A stretch of DNA of 26,038 nucleotides, from positions 1 through 26,038 of the forward strand of contig CACXHG010000007.1 in assembly GCA_902767355.1 (NCBI GenBank), written 5' to 3'. Both the position numbers and the translations under genes were made by a program. Position 1 is the stretch's first letter. Every line of letters begins with the position of its first letter. The stretch is from an uncultured Bacteroidia bacterium. Lineage in GTDB: Bacteria > Bacteroidota > Bacteroidia > Bacteroidales > UBA932. The notes beneath the pieces were generated by a model. It was not told the origin of the DNA. It was given only the letters and a program-made list of their open reading frames with translations, and did not search any database. Of the stretch, positions 16,360 through 24,194 are shown piece by piece.

Positions 16360-18484
16360 TCTCTATATAAAATATATCAGCTCACAGCTGGGCGTGAACC
16401 AGTGGCAGGTGCTGCATTGCGTCGAGCTCCTGGAAGAAGGGGCCACGATACCTTTTATCAGCCGCTACCGCAAGGAGCGCACCGGTGGGATGGACGAAGT
16501 CCAGGTGGGGCAGATAAAGCATTACCACCAGTATTTTACCGAGCTTGACAAGCGCAAGGCGGCCATAATCAAAACGATAGAAGAGCAGCAGAAGCTCACG
16601 CCGGAGCTCAGGTCCCGGATAGAGGAGCAGGTGGACTCAGCATCCCTGGAAGACCTTTATCTGCCGTTCAGGCCCAAGAAGCGCACCCGCGCCTCGGTGG
16701 CAAAAGAGCGGGGACTGGAGCCGCTGGCCGACGCCTTCATGTCGCTCAAGACCGCCAATCCCGCCGAAGCGGCACGCAAGTTTATCACTGCGGATGTGCC
16801 AGACGCCGAAGCGGCCATCGCCGGGGCTTCCGACATCATTGCGGAGAGGGTCAGCGAGAATCCCGAGGTGCGCAGCATCCTTCGCGCCAGCTATCTCAAG
16901 TGGGGCATGCTCTCTTCGAAGCTGTCCCGCGAAGGCGCGGCCAAAGAAGAGCAGAGCGACAAGTACCGCAGCTGGACGGACCATCGCGAGCCCATTGCCA
17001 AGATACCTCCGCACCGCCTGCTGGCCATACTTCGCGGGGCTGGCGAAGGCATGCTCTCGGTCAAGGTAGATGTGGACGAAGACCGCAACCTGGAGCGTAT
17101 CGGCCGCTGCGTGCTCAAAGGGCAGAGAGTGCCCTCGCGCGAGCTATACAAGATACTTTGCGATGCCTTTGCCGACAGTTTCCGCCGGCTGCTGCATCCT
17201 TCAATAGAAAACGAGACGCTCAAGGCAGCCAAGCAAAAGGCTGACATTGAGTCCATAAAGGTTTTCGGAGAGAACCTGCGGCAGTTGCTTCTGGCCCCGC
17301 CCGTGGGGCAGAAGAGGGTGCTGGCCATCGACCCGGGCTTCAGGACCGGCTGCAAGGTGGTCTGCCTGGACGAGGCCGGAGGTCTGCTGGCCAACGACAC
17401 CATTTATCCGCATCCGCCCGTAAACGAGCGCATATCCTCCATGAAGAAGATAAGCGATATGGTGTCGAAGTATCATATAGAGGTGATAGCCATAGGCAAT
17501 GGCACCGCCGGCCGCGAAACGGAGAGTTTCATCGCAAAACTGGCGCTTCCGGAGAATATACAGGTGTATTCCGTGAGCGAAGACGGGGCCTCGGTCTATT
17601 CCGCCTCCGAAATCGCCCGCGAAGAGTTTCCGGACTACGACGTGACGGTGCGCGGCGCGGTTTCCATAGGCCGCCGGCTGATGGACCCGCTTTCCGAGCT
17701 GGTCAAGATAGATCCCAAATCGATAGGGGTGGGGCAGTATCAGCACGATGTGGATCAGGGCCTGCTCAAAGAAGAGCTGGACAACACCGTGGTCAGCTGC
17801 GTGAACAATGTCGGAGTCAATCTCAACACCGCCAGCGTCTATCTGCTCCAGTATGTTTCCGGCGTGGGGCCTGCGCTGGCGGCAAACATCGTGGACTGGC
17901 GCAACAGCCACGGCCGCTTCAGCTCGCGCTCGCAGCTTCTGGACGTGCGGCGCCTCGGCGGCAAGGCCTACGAGCAGTGTGCCGGTTTTATGCGCATCCC
18001 GGGCGCCGGCAATCCCCTGGACAATTCCAGCGTCCATCCGGAGCGCTATTCCCTGGTAGAGAAGATGGCCTCTGACATAGGCGAGTCCGTGGCTTCCCTT
18101 GTGGGCAACGAGGCCCTCTGCAGCAAGATAAATCTGGAACGCTATGTGAGCGAGGATGTGGGTCTGGTGACCCTGAAGGACATCGTTTCCGAGCTTGCCA
18201 AGCCCGGCCGCGACCCACGCGGGCAGGCCGAATCCTTCTCTTTTAGCGAAGAAATCCATTCGATCGAAGACCTTCACGAGGGGATGATCCTGCCGGGTAA
18301 GGTGACCAATATCACCGACTTCGGGGCTTTCGTGGACCTTGGCATAAAAACCAGCGGCCTGCTGCATGCCTCGCGTATTCCCCGGGGCGTGAAACTCAAG
18401 ATCCAGCAGACCGTCCAGGTGCGCGTCGACAGGGTTGACCTGCAGCGCGGGCGCATCGGTCTGGCTTTGAATTTAAGCAATTAA
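16352..18484 (+). CDS. tex: Tex-like RNA-binding transcription accessory protein
   Basis: The 710-residue product shows the full Tex architecture: an N-terminal helical domain with ATIPFISRYRKERTGGMDE (residues 30 to 48), a YqgF/RNase H-like domain at about 322 to 450 starting VLAIDPGFRTGCKV, two helix-hairpin-helix motifs at about 490 to 550 (VSGVGPALAANIV and RRLGGKAYEQCAGFMRI), and an S1 RNA-binding domain at about 635 to 710 (GMILPGKVTNITDFGAFVDLGI). It binds RNA and affects transcription in other bacteria; its precise role is unsettled. The ATG at 16352 gives the family N-terminus MTDLYIKYIS and overlaps the ClC stop codon, implying coupled translation. The promoter of the following glycosyltransferase begins inside its last codons. 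Confidence 0.94.
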   Translation: MTDLYIKYISSQLGVNQWQVLHCVELLEEGATIPFISRYRKERTGGMDEVQVGQIKHYHQYFTELDKRKAAIIKTIEEQQKLTPELRSRIEEQVDSASLEDLYLPFRPKKRTRASVAKERGLEPLADAFMSLKTANPAEAARKFITADVPDAEAAIAGASDIIAERVSENPEVRSILRASYLKWGMLSSKLSREGAAKEEQSDKYRSWTDHREPIAKIPPHRLLAILRGAGEGMLSVKVDVDEDRNLERIGRCVLKGQRVPSRELYKILCDAFADSFRRLLHPSIENETLKAAKQKADIESIKVFGENLRQLLLAPPVGQKRVLAIDPGFRTGCKVVCLDEAGGLLANDTIYPHPPVNERISSMKKISDMVSKYHIEVIAIGNGTAGRETESFIAKLALPENIQVYSVSEDGASVYSASEIAREEFPDYDVTVRGAVSIGRRLMDPLSELVKIDPKSIGVGQYQHDVDQGLLKEELDNTVVSCVNNVGVNLNTASVYLLQYVSGVGPALAANIVDWRNSHGRFSSRSQLLDVRRLGGKAYEQCAGFMRIPGAGNPLDNSSVHPERYSLVEKMASDIGESVASLVGNEALCSKINLERYVSEDVGLVTLKDIVSELAKPGRDPRGQAESFSFSEEIHSIEDLHEGMILPGKVTNITDFGAFVDLGIKTSGLLHASRIPRGVKLKIQQTVQVRVDRVDLQRGRIGLALNLSN

Positions 18485-18497
18485 TTCTATACCTTTG
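18466..18497 (+). promoter_or_regulatory. Promoter of the glycosyltransferase-pyrC-GH32 operon
   Basis: TTTG at 18466 to 18469 and TACCTTTG at 18490 to 18497 are separated by 20 bases, a full match to the Bacteroidetes consensus. The ATG at 18503 begins only six bases after the final G, which places the predicted transcription start at or within two bases of the start codon. The -33 element lies within the last codons of tex. Confidence 0.78.
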
Positions 18498-18502
18498 TAG
18501 GT

Positions 18503-19234
18503 ATGAACACAGAGAGCAAAGTCGTCATCATTCCTACCTACAACGAAAAGGAAAACATAGAGAAGATTATCCGCAAGGTGCTTTCCCTGGTGGACGGCTT
18601 TCATGTTCTGGTCGTGGACGACGGCTCGCCCGACGGCACGGCCGACATAGTCAAGAACCTGATGCTGGAATATCCGCTCTCCGTTTTTATAATCGAGCGC
18701 AGCGGCAAGCTCGGCCTTGGGACCGCCTACCTGACAGGTTTCACCTGGGCCCTGGAGCACGGCTATGACTATGTCATAGAGATGGATGCCGACTTCTCCC
18801 ACAATCCGGAAGATCTGCCGCGCCTTCTGGCAGCCTGCAGCGAGCAGGGGGCGGATGTGTCCATCGGTTCCCGCTACTCAAAGGGCGTCAGCGTGGTCAA
18901 CTGGCCCATAGGCCGCCTGCTGATGAGCTATTTCGCTTCTATCTACGTGCGTCTGGTGCTGGGCATGAAGGTCTATGACAACACCGCCGGCTTTGTGTGC
19001 TATCGCCGCAAGGTGCTGGAAGCCATAGATTTCGACCGCGTCAAGATGAAGGGCTACGGCTTCCAGATAGAGATGAAATATACGGCCTATAAACTCGGAT
19101 TCAATATTAAAGAAGTCTCCGTAATTTTTGTGGACCGCACCGAAGGCACGTCCAAGATGAGCAGCAGTATCTTCGGCGAAGCGTTCTGGGGAGTCATGGA
19201 GCTCAGGATGAGGAAAATAATAGGTAAGCAGTAG
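18503..19234 (+). CDS. Polyprenol monophosphomannose synthase-like glycosyltransferase (GT2, Dpm1 type)
   Basis: The 243-residue protein is a GT-A fold family 2 transferase. PTYNEKENI (from residue 11), the nucleotide-binding DDGSPDG (residues 39 to 45) and the metal-binding DAD (residues 95 to 97, in EMDADFSHNP) are all present, as is the Dpm1-like DNTAGFVCYRR and GYGFQIEMKY stretch. The short length without C-terminal membrane helices matches soluble Dpm1-type enzymes that transfer mannose (or another sugar) from a nucleotide sugar to a polyprenyl phosphate at the inner membrane face. The product would feed extracytoplasmic glycosylation. The donor sugar is inferred from family resemblance. 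The gene leads an operon with pyrC four bases downstream, a pairing I recall from other Bacteroidetes. Confidence 0.87.
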   Translation: MNTESKVVIIPTYNEKENIEKIIRKVLSLVDGFHVLVVDDGSPDGTADIVKNLMLEYPLSVFIIERSGKLGLGTAYLTGFTWALEHGYDYVIEMDADFSHNPEDLPRLLAACSEQGADVSIGSRYSKGVSVVNWPIGRLLMSYFASIYVRLVLGMKVYDNTAGFVCYRRKVLEAIDFDRVKMKGYGFQIEMKYTAYKLGFNIKEVSVIFVDRTEGTSKMSSSIFGEAFWGVMELRMRKIIGKQ

Positions 19235-19238
19235 CCCT

Positions 19239-20585
19239 ATGTCCAAGATTCTCCTCAAGAATGCAGTCATTGTCAACGAAGGTCTCTCCATCAGCGGGGG
19301 GATTTTTGTTAATGACGGCATTATCTGCGATATATTCCGCTACGATGATGAGGCTCAGCGGCTTAAAGAAGCCGCCGTCGGGGCCGACAAGGTGTATGAC
19401 CTTCGCGGCCGGCTTCTGCTGCCCGGCGTAATCGACACCCACGTCCATTTCCGCGAGCCGGGCGCCACCGAAAAGGGCAGCATCGCCAGCGAAAGCCGGG
19501 CGGCCGTCGCAGGCGGCGTGACCTCCTTTCTGGATATGCCCAACAATAACCCGCCGGCAAGCGATGCTGCCGCCCTGGCCGCGAAATTCGAGATTGCCGG
19601 GCGCGACTCCGCTGCAAATTACGGCTTTTATCTGGGTGCAACCGGTTCCAATCTGCAGGATATACGCGATGCGGCGGCCAGTGGCGCCTGCGCCGTGAAG
19701 GTGTTTATGGGCTCATCTACCGGCAGCCTTCTGGTAGATGATGCGCGCGCGCTGCGCAGCATCTTTTCCTCTTCGCCGCTGATGATTGCGGCCCACTGCG
19801 AAGACAACGCCATGATCAATGCCAATCTGGAGCAGTATAAGCGCCAGTACGGCAATGATATACCTATATCCGCCCACCCTTTGGTACGCAGCCGGCAGGC
19901 CTGCTTGGCAGCCACAAAAAAGGCTGTGGAGCTGGCGCTGCAAACCGGTGCCCGCCTGCATATTATGCACGTTTCCACGGCCGACGAGGTGGAATATCTC
20001 TCCGGGGTGATGCGCTCCAGCGATCTTGTGAGCGCCGAGACCTGCGTGCAGTATCTGTGGTTCGACGACTCGGATTACGAACGCTACGGGGCTGGGATCA
20101 AGTGCAACCCGGCAATTAAGACTGCGGCGGACCGCGAGGCGTTGTGCCAGGCGGTGCGCTCCGGCGTCATCGCCACCATTTCTACAGACCATGCCCCACA
20201 TCTGCAGTCACAGAAACAAGGCGGCCTGCTGCAGGCAGCCAGCGGCATACCCCTGGTGCAGTATTCGCTGCTGATGATGCTGGAAAAGGTCCGTCAGGGG
20301 GTGTTCCCCCTGCCATTGGTGGTGGAAAAGATGTGTCACGCTCCGGCGCGCCTGTTCGGCATAGACCGCCGCGGCTTTATCCGCAAAGGGTATTATGCCG
20401 ACCTGGTGGTGGTGGATCCTGAGGCGCCGTCGGCGGTGCCGCCGCTTTCCAAATGCGGCTGGAGTCCGCTCACAAGCTTTTCATCTTCAATAGATTATAC
20501 TTTTGTCAATGGCGCGGTTGCCGCCCATGCAGGGGTGCCGGCAGAAGGTGCGCCTTCCGCAATGAAACTGAACTTTTTAAGATAG
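19239..20585 (+). CDS. pyrC: Dihydroorotase
   Basis: The 448-residue amidohydrolase converts carbamoyl aspartate to dihydroorotate in pyrimidine biosynthesis. Metal-binding residues are visible: H68 and H70 in DTHVHFREPG, K154 in AVKVFMGSSTG (the probable carboxylated lysine), H186 in AAHCED, H244 in HIMHVS and D317 in STDHAPH. The HFREPG signature separates dihydroorotase from hydantoinase and allantoinase relatives. The sequence length and motifs fit the type I, PyrC/PyrX-like enzymes used by Bacteroidetes. It begins four bases after the glycosyltransferase stop and ends four bases before the GH32 start, so it is probably translated from the same mRNA. Confidence 0.93.
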   Translation: MSKILLKNAVIVNEGLSISGGIFVNDGIICDIFRYDDEAQRLKEAAVGADKVYDLRGRLLLPGVIDTHVHFREPGATEKGSIASESRAAVAGGVTSFLDMPNNNPPASDAAALAAKFEIAGRDSAANYGFYLGATGSNLQDIRDAAASGACAVKVFMGSSTGSLLVDDARALRSIFSSSPLMIAAHCEDNAMINANLEQYKRQYGNDIPISAHPLVRSRQACLAATKKAVELALQTGARLHIMHVSTADEVEYLSGVMRSSDLVSAETCVQYLWFDDSDYERYGAGIKCNPAIKTAADREALCQAVRSGVIATISTDHAPHLQSQKQGGLLQAASGIPLVQYSLLMMLEKVRQGVFPLPLVVEKMCHAPARLFGIDRRGFIRKGYYADLVVVDPEAPSAVPPLSKCGWSPLTSFSSSIDYTFVNGAVAAHAGVPAEGAPSAMKLNFLR

Positions 20586-20589
20586 TACA

Positions 20590-22236
20590 ATGAAAAAGAC
20601 CATTCTCGCAATCCTTTGCCTGCTGACAGTCGCCGGCGGCGCGCTCTATGCTCAAGATGTTCAACGCGAATACAAAGTAAAGCAACGCTACCTTAATATT
20701 CCCATCTACCACGAGGGAGATGACACCAGCTTGATGTTCACGGCAAAAGGGGTTGACTCGCTCACCGTGGGCCTGTCCATCGCGCAGGGCGAACCCGACT
20801 ATTGGGTGTACAAGGATATGTCTGCCTATATGGGCAAGAAGCTCAAACTGACTTATGCCGGCAAGGCTTCCGACCTGGACAGGATGTATTTTGCCGATAC
20901 AATTATGGGGCAGAGTCAGTTCTACAAGGAGAAACTCCGCCCGCAGTTCCACTATTCCACCCGTCGCGGATGGACCAACGATCCCAACGGTCTGGTGTAT
21001 TACAACGGCGAGTATCACATGTACTATCAGCATAACCCCTTCAGCATCGGCTGGGGCAATATGACCTGGGGCCATGCCGTAAGCCGCGACCTGGTGCACT
21101 GGGAAGAACTCGGCGACGTGCTTTTCCCCGACCGCTTCGGCACCATGTTCTCGGGCTGTGCGGTGGTCGATTGGAACAATACCAGCGGCTTCGGCACCAA
21201 AAAATGTCCGGCACCCATAGTGTATGCCTACACCACCCATGCCGACTGGCAGAAGCAGTGCATCGCCTACAGCCTGGACTGTGGCCGCACCCTCATCAAG
21301 TATTCCGGCAACCCCGTCATCGATTCCCACGAAGCTGCCGGCAGCCACGAGACCCGCGACCCCAAGGTTTTCTGGTATGGCGGCGAAGACGGTCACTGGG
21401 TGATGGCGCTTTTCGAGAAGGACGGCAACTCCATCTATACCTCCAAGGATCTTATCCACTGGACCTACCGCAGCCACCAGAGCGGTTTTGACGAGTGCCC
21501 CGATCTGTTCTGCCTGCCGGTGGACGGCAATCCAGACAATATGAAATGGGTTACCCTGGGCGCTGCCGGCATCTATATGATAGGTGATTTCGACGGTGAG
21601 AAGTTTACTCCTCTGACAGGCCGCCATCAATATACGCTCGGCACTTTCTATGCCTCCCAGACCTTCAGCGATGTGCCCGACGGCCGCAGGATCCAGATTG
21701 CCTGGGGTCGGCTGGCTCACCCCGGAATGGCCTTCCACAGCCAGATGCAGCTGCCCACAGAACTGACGCTGGTGAGCACCAGAGACGGCGTGCGCCTCCG
21801 CAGCAAACCGGTCAAGGAGGTGGAGAGCCTGCTGCACAGGGCCTATACAGCCGAGGGCCCGCTCAATGCAGACGAGGCCAACAAGGTCCTGGCGCGCTTC
21901 ACCGATCCAGCCCAGGGCCTGCATATCAAGGCCACCATGAAGCTGGATGCCGCTGCCTATATAGAGTTGAAGATGAACGGCGCCGACGTGTTCACCTACA
22001 GCGCCAGCTTCTCTCTTGTCAATGGCAAGTTTTATTCGACCGAAGATATTGCGGGCCTGGAATTCCCCTTCGAGATTTACATAGACCGCACCGGGGTTGA
22101 GGTTTTCCTCGACGGCGGACTCTACAGCTTCTCTGAGCCGCTTTACTGCAACGGCGACAGCCGCCTGTTCACTTTCCAGGGTTGGGCTCTTACGCTCCAC
22201 GACCTGGAGATTGACACCGTAGAGAGCATCTGGTAG
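20590..22236 (+). CDS. Secreted GH32 fructan hydrolase (levanase/inulinase/invertase-like)
   Basis: The 548-residue protein has a signal peptide (KK, hydrophobic stretch, ALYA then Q, cleavage near residue 21), an N-terminal Bacteroidetes-specific beta domain up to about residue 110, a five-bladed propeller and a C-terminal beta-sandwich. All three GH32 acidic residues are present: D131 in WTNDPNG (nucleophile), D257 in RDPKVF (transition-state stabiliser) and E302 in ECPDLF (acid/base). It should release fructose from levan, inulin or sucrose-type substrates in the periplasm; linkage preference cannot be read from sequence. Absence of a lipobox means it is soluble or retained otherwise. Unusually it follows pyrC by four bases, with no SusC/SusD, fructokinase or sensor nearby. 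It is convergent with the Lrp gene. Confidence 0.93.
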   Translation: MKKTILAILCLLTVAGGALYAQDVQREYKVKQRYLNIPIYHEGDDTSLMFTAKGVDSLTVGLSIAQGEPDYWVYKDMSAYMGKKLKLTYAGKASDLDRMYFADTIMGQSQFYKEKLRPQFHYSTRRGWTNDPNGLVYYNGEYHMYYQHNPFSIGWGNMTWGHAVSRDLVHWEELGDVLFPDRFGTMFSGCAVVDWNNTSGFGTKKCPAPIVYAYTTHADWQKQCIAYSLDCGRTLIKYSGNPVIDSHEAAGSHETRDPKVFWYGGEDGHWVMALFEKDGNSIYTSKDLIHWTYRSHQSGFDECPDLFCLPVDGNPDNMKWVTLGAAGIYMIGDFDGEKFTPLTGRHQYTLGTFYASQTFSDVPDGRRIQIAWGRLAHPGMAFHSQMQLPTELTLVSTRDGVRLRSKPVKEVESLLHRAYTAEGPLNADEANKVLARFTDPAQGLHIKATMKLDAAAYIELKMNGADVFTYSASFSLVNGKFYSTEDIAGLEFPFEIYIDRTGVEVFLDGGLYSFSEPLYCNGDSRLFTFQGWALTLHDLEIDTVESIW

Positions 22237-22265
22237 CCTGCCGCGCGGCTCCGCTCGCCCGGACT

Positions 22266-22730
22266 TTAGATGCAGAGCCCCCAGTTCTGCTTCACGGAGT
22301 CCATCACAAAGGTGCTTTGGATGGAGCCGAGGCTCTCTATCCGGCCCAGTACATTCAGGATAAACTGATTATAATACTTCATATCCGGGGCGTGTATCTT
22401 TAGAAGATAGTCATACTCCCCGGATATGTTGTAACATTCCGTCACCTCGGGAATTTCCATGATGCGCGAGGTGAAATCGCCGGCTATGTCGGCGTTGACC
22501 CGGCTCAGTTTCACGCTGCAGAACACCACAAAGCCCAGCCCTAGCTTATCTGCGTTGAGCACCGTGGTGTATTTGTTTATATAGCCCTCGTTTTCCAGAC
22601 GTTTGAGCCTCTCATAAACCGGAGAAGGTGAGAGGTGTACCTTTGCGGCCAGTTCTTTGTTGGTGATGCGGGCGTTCTGCTGCAGGGCGCGCAGTATTTG
22701 TATGTCGGTGTTGTCCAGCTTGTAGTCCAT
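22266..22730 (-). CDS. Lrp/AsnC family transcriptional regulator
   Basis: The 154-residue protein has the family layout: an N-terminal helix-turn-helix DNA-binding domain (about residues 5 to 55, LDNTDIQILRALQQNARITNKELAAKVHLSPSPVYERLKRLENEGYI region) and a C-terminal RAM ligand-binding domain (about 65 to 145, with VTECYNISGEYDYLLKI). Such proteins form octamers and respond to amino acids. It is divergent from metY, and the 155-base gap between them contains a repeated motif, so control of sulfur amino acid synthesis and of itself is a reasonable inference but is not shown. Its 3' end faces the GH32 gene with 29 bases between stop codons. Confidence 0.93.
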   Translation of the reverse strand: MDYKLDNTDIQILRALQQNARITNKELAAKVHLSPSPVYERLKRLENEGYINKYTTVLNADKLGLGFVVFCSVKLSRVNADIAGDFTSRIMEIPEVTECYNISGEYDYLLKIHAPDMKYYNQFILNVLGRIESLGSIQSTFVMDSVKQNWGLCI

Positions 22731-22754
22731 GGAATATTATTCTGTTTATAGGAT

Positions 22755-22836
22755 GATTTTGTTTGGCTTTCTATGATTTTATTCTGCAAATTTAATATTT
22801 TCTGCTATTATTTCCCGTATTTTTGATTTTGTTTGG
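22755..22836. repeat. Direct repeats in the lrp-metY intergenic region (candidate operator)
   Basis: A 12-base word GATTTTGTTTGG occurs exactly at 22755 to 22766 and again at 22825 to 22836. A third, 9-of-12 match, GATTTTATTCTG, lies at 22775 to 22786, exactly 20 bases (two helical turns) from the first. The region is very AT-rich against a GC-rich background. Regularly spaced AT-rich sites are typical for Lrp-type regulators, hence the operator suggestion. Confidence 0.4.
22787..22794 (-). promoter_or_regulatory. Probable -7 element of the lrp gene
   Basis: On the minus strand TAAATTTG at 22794 to 22787 fits TAnnTTTG exactly. No TTG lies 19 to 21 bases upstream, so the promoter would be weak or activator dependent. 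The predicted leader is about 50 bases and contains two of the repeat copies. Confidence 0.4.
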
Positions 22837-22850
22837 ATGATGTTTCTTTG
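22822..22850 (+). promoter_or_regulatory. Weak promoter candidate for metY
   Basis: TTTCTTTG at 22843 to 22850 matches TAnnTTTG except for the second base, and TTTG at 22822 to 22825 could be the -33 element with a short 17-base spacer. The predicted start is about 30 bases before the metY ATG. The right repeat copy lies between the two elements, where a bound regulator would interfere. Confidence 0.3.
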
Positions 22851-22885
22851 ACGCCGACATTTGCCAAAAAATAATCAAAACGACT

Positions 22886-24172
22886 ATGAGCGCAAAGAAA
22901 CTTCATTTTGAGACACTCCAGCTCCATGTGGGGCAGGAGAAGGCAGACCCGGCATCCGATGCCCGCGCAGTGCCCATCTATCAGACCACGTCTTATGTGT
23001 TCCACAACAGCGAACACGCCGCCGCCCGTTTCGGCCTCTCGGACCCGGGCAATATCTACAGCCGTCTGACCAATTCCACCCAGGACGTTCTGGAGCAGCG
23101 TATCGCCGCCCTCGAAGGCGGGGTGGGAGCCCTTGCGGTGGCCTCAGGCGCAGCAGCCATCACATACTCTATACTTAATATCGCGCGTGCGGGAGACCAT
23201 ATAGTCTCCGCCTCTACAATTTACGGCGGGACCTATGATCTTCTGCAGCACACGCTTGTGCCCTATGGGATATCGACCACTTTTGTGGATCCGTCGTCGC
23301 TGGACAATTTCGCAAACGCAATCCGGCCCGAGACCAAGGCCATATTTATCGAGAGCTTCGGCAATCCCAACTCCAATCTTATAGATATAGAGGCGGTTGC
23401 GGCCATCGCCCACAGCCATAAGATCCCTCTTATAATAGACAATACATTTGCCACGCCATATCTGCTCCGTCCCATAGAGCACGGCGCCGACATTGTGGTG
23501 CATTCCGCCACCAAGTTTATCGGCGGCCACGGCACTGCCATCGGCGGCGTTATCGTAGATTCCGGAAAGTTCGACTGGAAAGCTTCCGGCAAATTCCCTC
23601 AGTTTACCGAGCCGGACTACAGCTATCACGGGATAGTGTTTGCCGATGCCGTGGGGGCTGCGGCCTACATCACCCGCGCCCGGGCTATACTGCTGCGCGA
23701 TACCGGTGCAACGCTCTCGCCCGTGAGCGCCTTCATCTTCCTGCAGGGGCTCGAGACCCTCTCGCTGCGCGTAGAGCGGCACGTGGCCAACGCCCTCAAG
23801 GTGGTGGACTATCTGTCGCATCATCCCTTGGTGGCCAAGGTAAATCACCCGTCGCTGGCTACCCATCCGGACCATGCTCTTTACGAGCGCTATTTCCCCA
23901 ATGGCGGCGGCTCCATTTTTACTTTCGAAATCAAGGGCGGCCGGCAGGAGGCTTTCCGCTTCATAGATTCTCTGGAGATATTCTCCCTGCTGGCAAATGT
24001 GGCCGACGTCAAGTCCCTGGTGATCCATCCCGCCACCACGACCCACTCCCAGCTCACCCAGGAAGAGCTTGCATCGCAGGGTATCAGCCAGAGCACAATC
24101 CGGCTCTCCATCGGTACCGAACATATAGATGATATAATTGCAGACCTGGAGCAGGCGTTTGAAAACATTTAA
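22886..24172 (+). CDS. metY: O-acetylhomoserine aminocarboxypropyltransferase (sulfhydrylase), MetY type
   Basis: The 428-residue protein is a Cys/Met metabolism PLP enzyme. The Schiff-base lysine is K210 in HSATKFIGGHG; PIYQTTSYVF, IYSRLTNSTQDVLEQRIAALEGG and IDNTFATPYLLRPIEHGADI are family blocks. The length above 420 residues and the insertion region after the lysine (GKFPQFTEPDYSYHG) favour MetY over the roughly 380 to 400-residue MetB/MetC/methionine gamma-lyase group. MetY makes homocysteine from O-acetylhomoserine and sulfide. The neighbouring cysK and cysE genes fit direct sulfhydrylation. Substrate choice between acetyl- and succinyl-homoserine is inferred from family resemblance. 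It is divergent from the Lrp gene. Confidence 0.88.
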   Translation: MSAKKLHFETLQLHVGQEKADPASDARAVPIYQTTSYVFHNSEHAAARFGLSDPGNIYSRLTNSTQDVLEQRIAALEGGVGALAVASGAAAITYSILNIARAGDHIVSASTIYGGTYDLLQHTLVPYGISTTFVDPSSLDNFANAIRPETKAIFIESFGNPNSNLIDIEAVAAIAHSHKIPLIIDNTFATPYLLRPIEHGADIVVHSATKFIGGHGTAIGGVIVDSGKFDWKASGKFPQFTEPDYSYHGIVFADAVGAAAYITRARAILLRDTGATLSPVSAFIFLQGLETLSLRVERHVANALKVVDYLSHHPLVAKVNHPSLATHPDHALYERYFPNGGGSIFTFEIKGGRQEAFRFIDSLEIFSLLANVADVKSLVIHPATTTHSQLTQEELASQGISQSTIRLSIGTEHIDDIIADLEQAFENI

Positions 24173-24190
24173 AAACGTTTATTATTTTTG
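24158..24190 (+). promoter_or_regulatory. Promoter of cysK
   Basis: TTTG at 24158 to 24161, within the last codons of metY, and TATTTTTG at 24183 to 24190 are separated by 21 bases, matching the Bacteroidetes consensus. The cysK ATG at 24195 begins only five bases after the last G, so the transcript is predicted to be leaderless or nearly so. Confidence 0.72.
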
Positions 24191-24194
24191 TGAC

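Noticed and set aside
20506..22200. A 564-codon open frame on the minus strand opposite GH32
   Set aside because: Antisense shadow of a GH32 gene with complete catalytic residues and signal peptide; no independent evidence of coding.
22240..22249. Ten-base perfect palindrome GCCGCGCGGC between GH32 and lrp
   Set aside because: It has no loop and no T tract on either strand, so it is not a terminator; a single short GC palindrome in GC-rich DNA is unremarkable.
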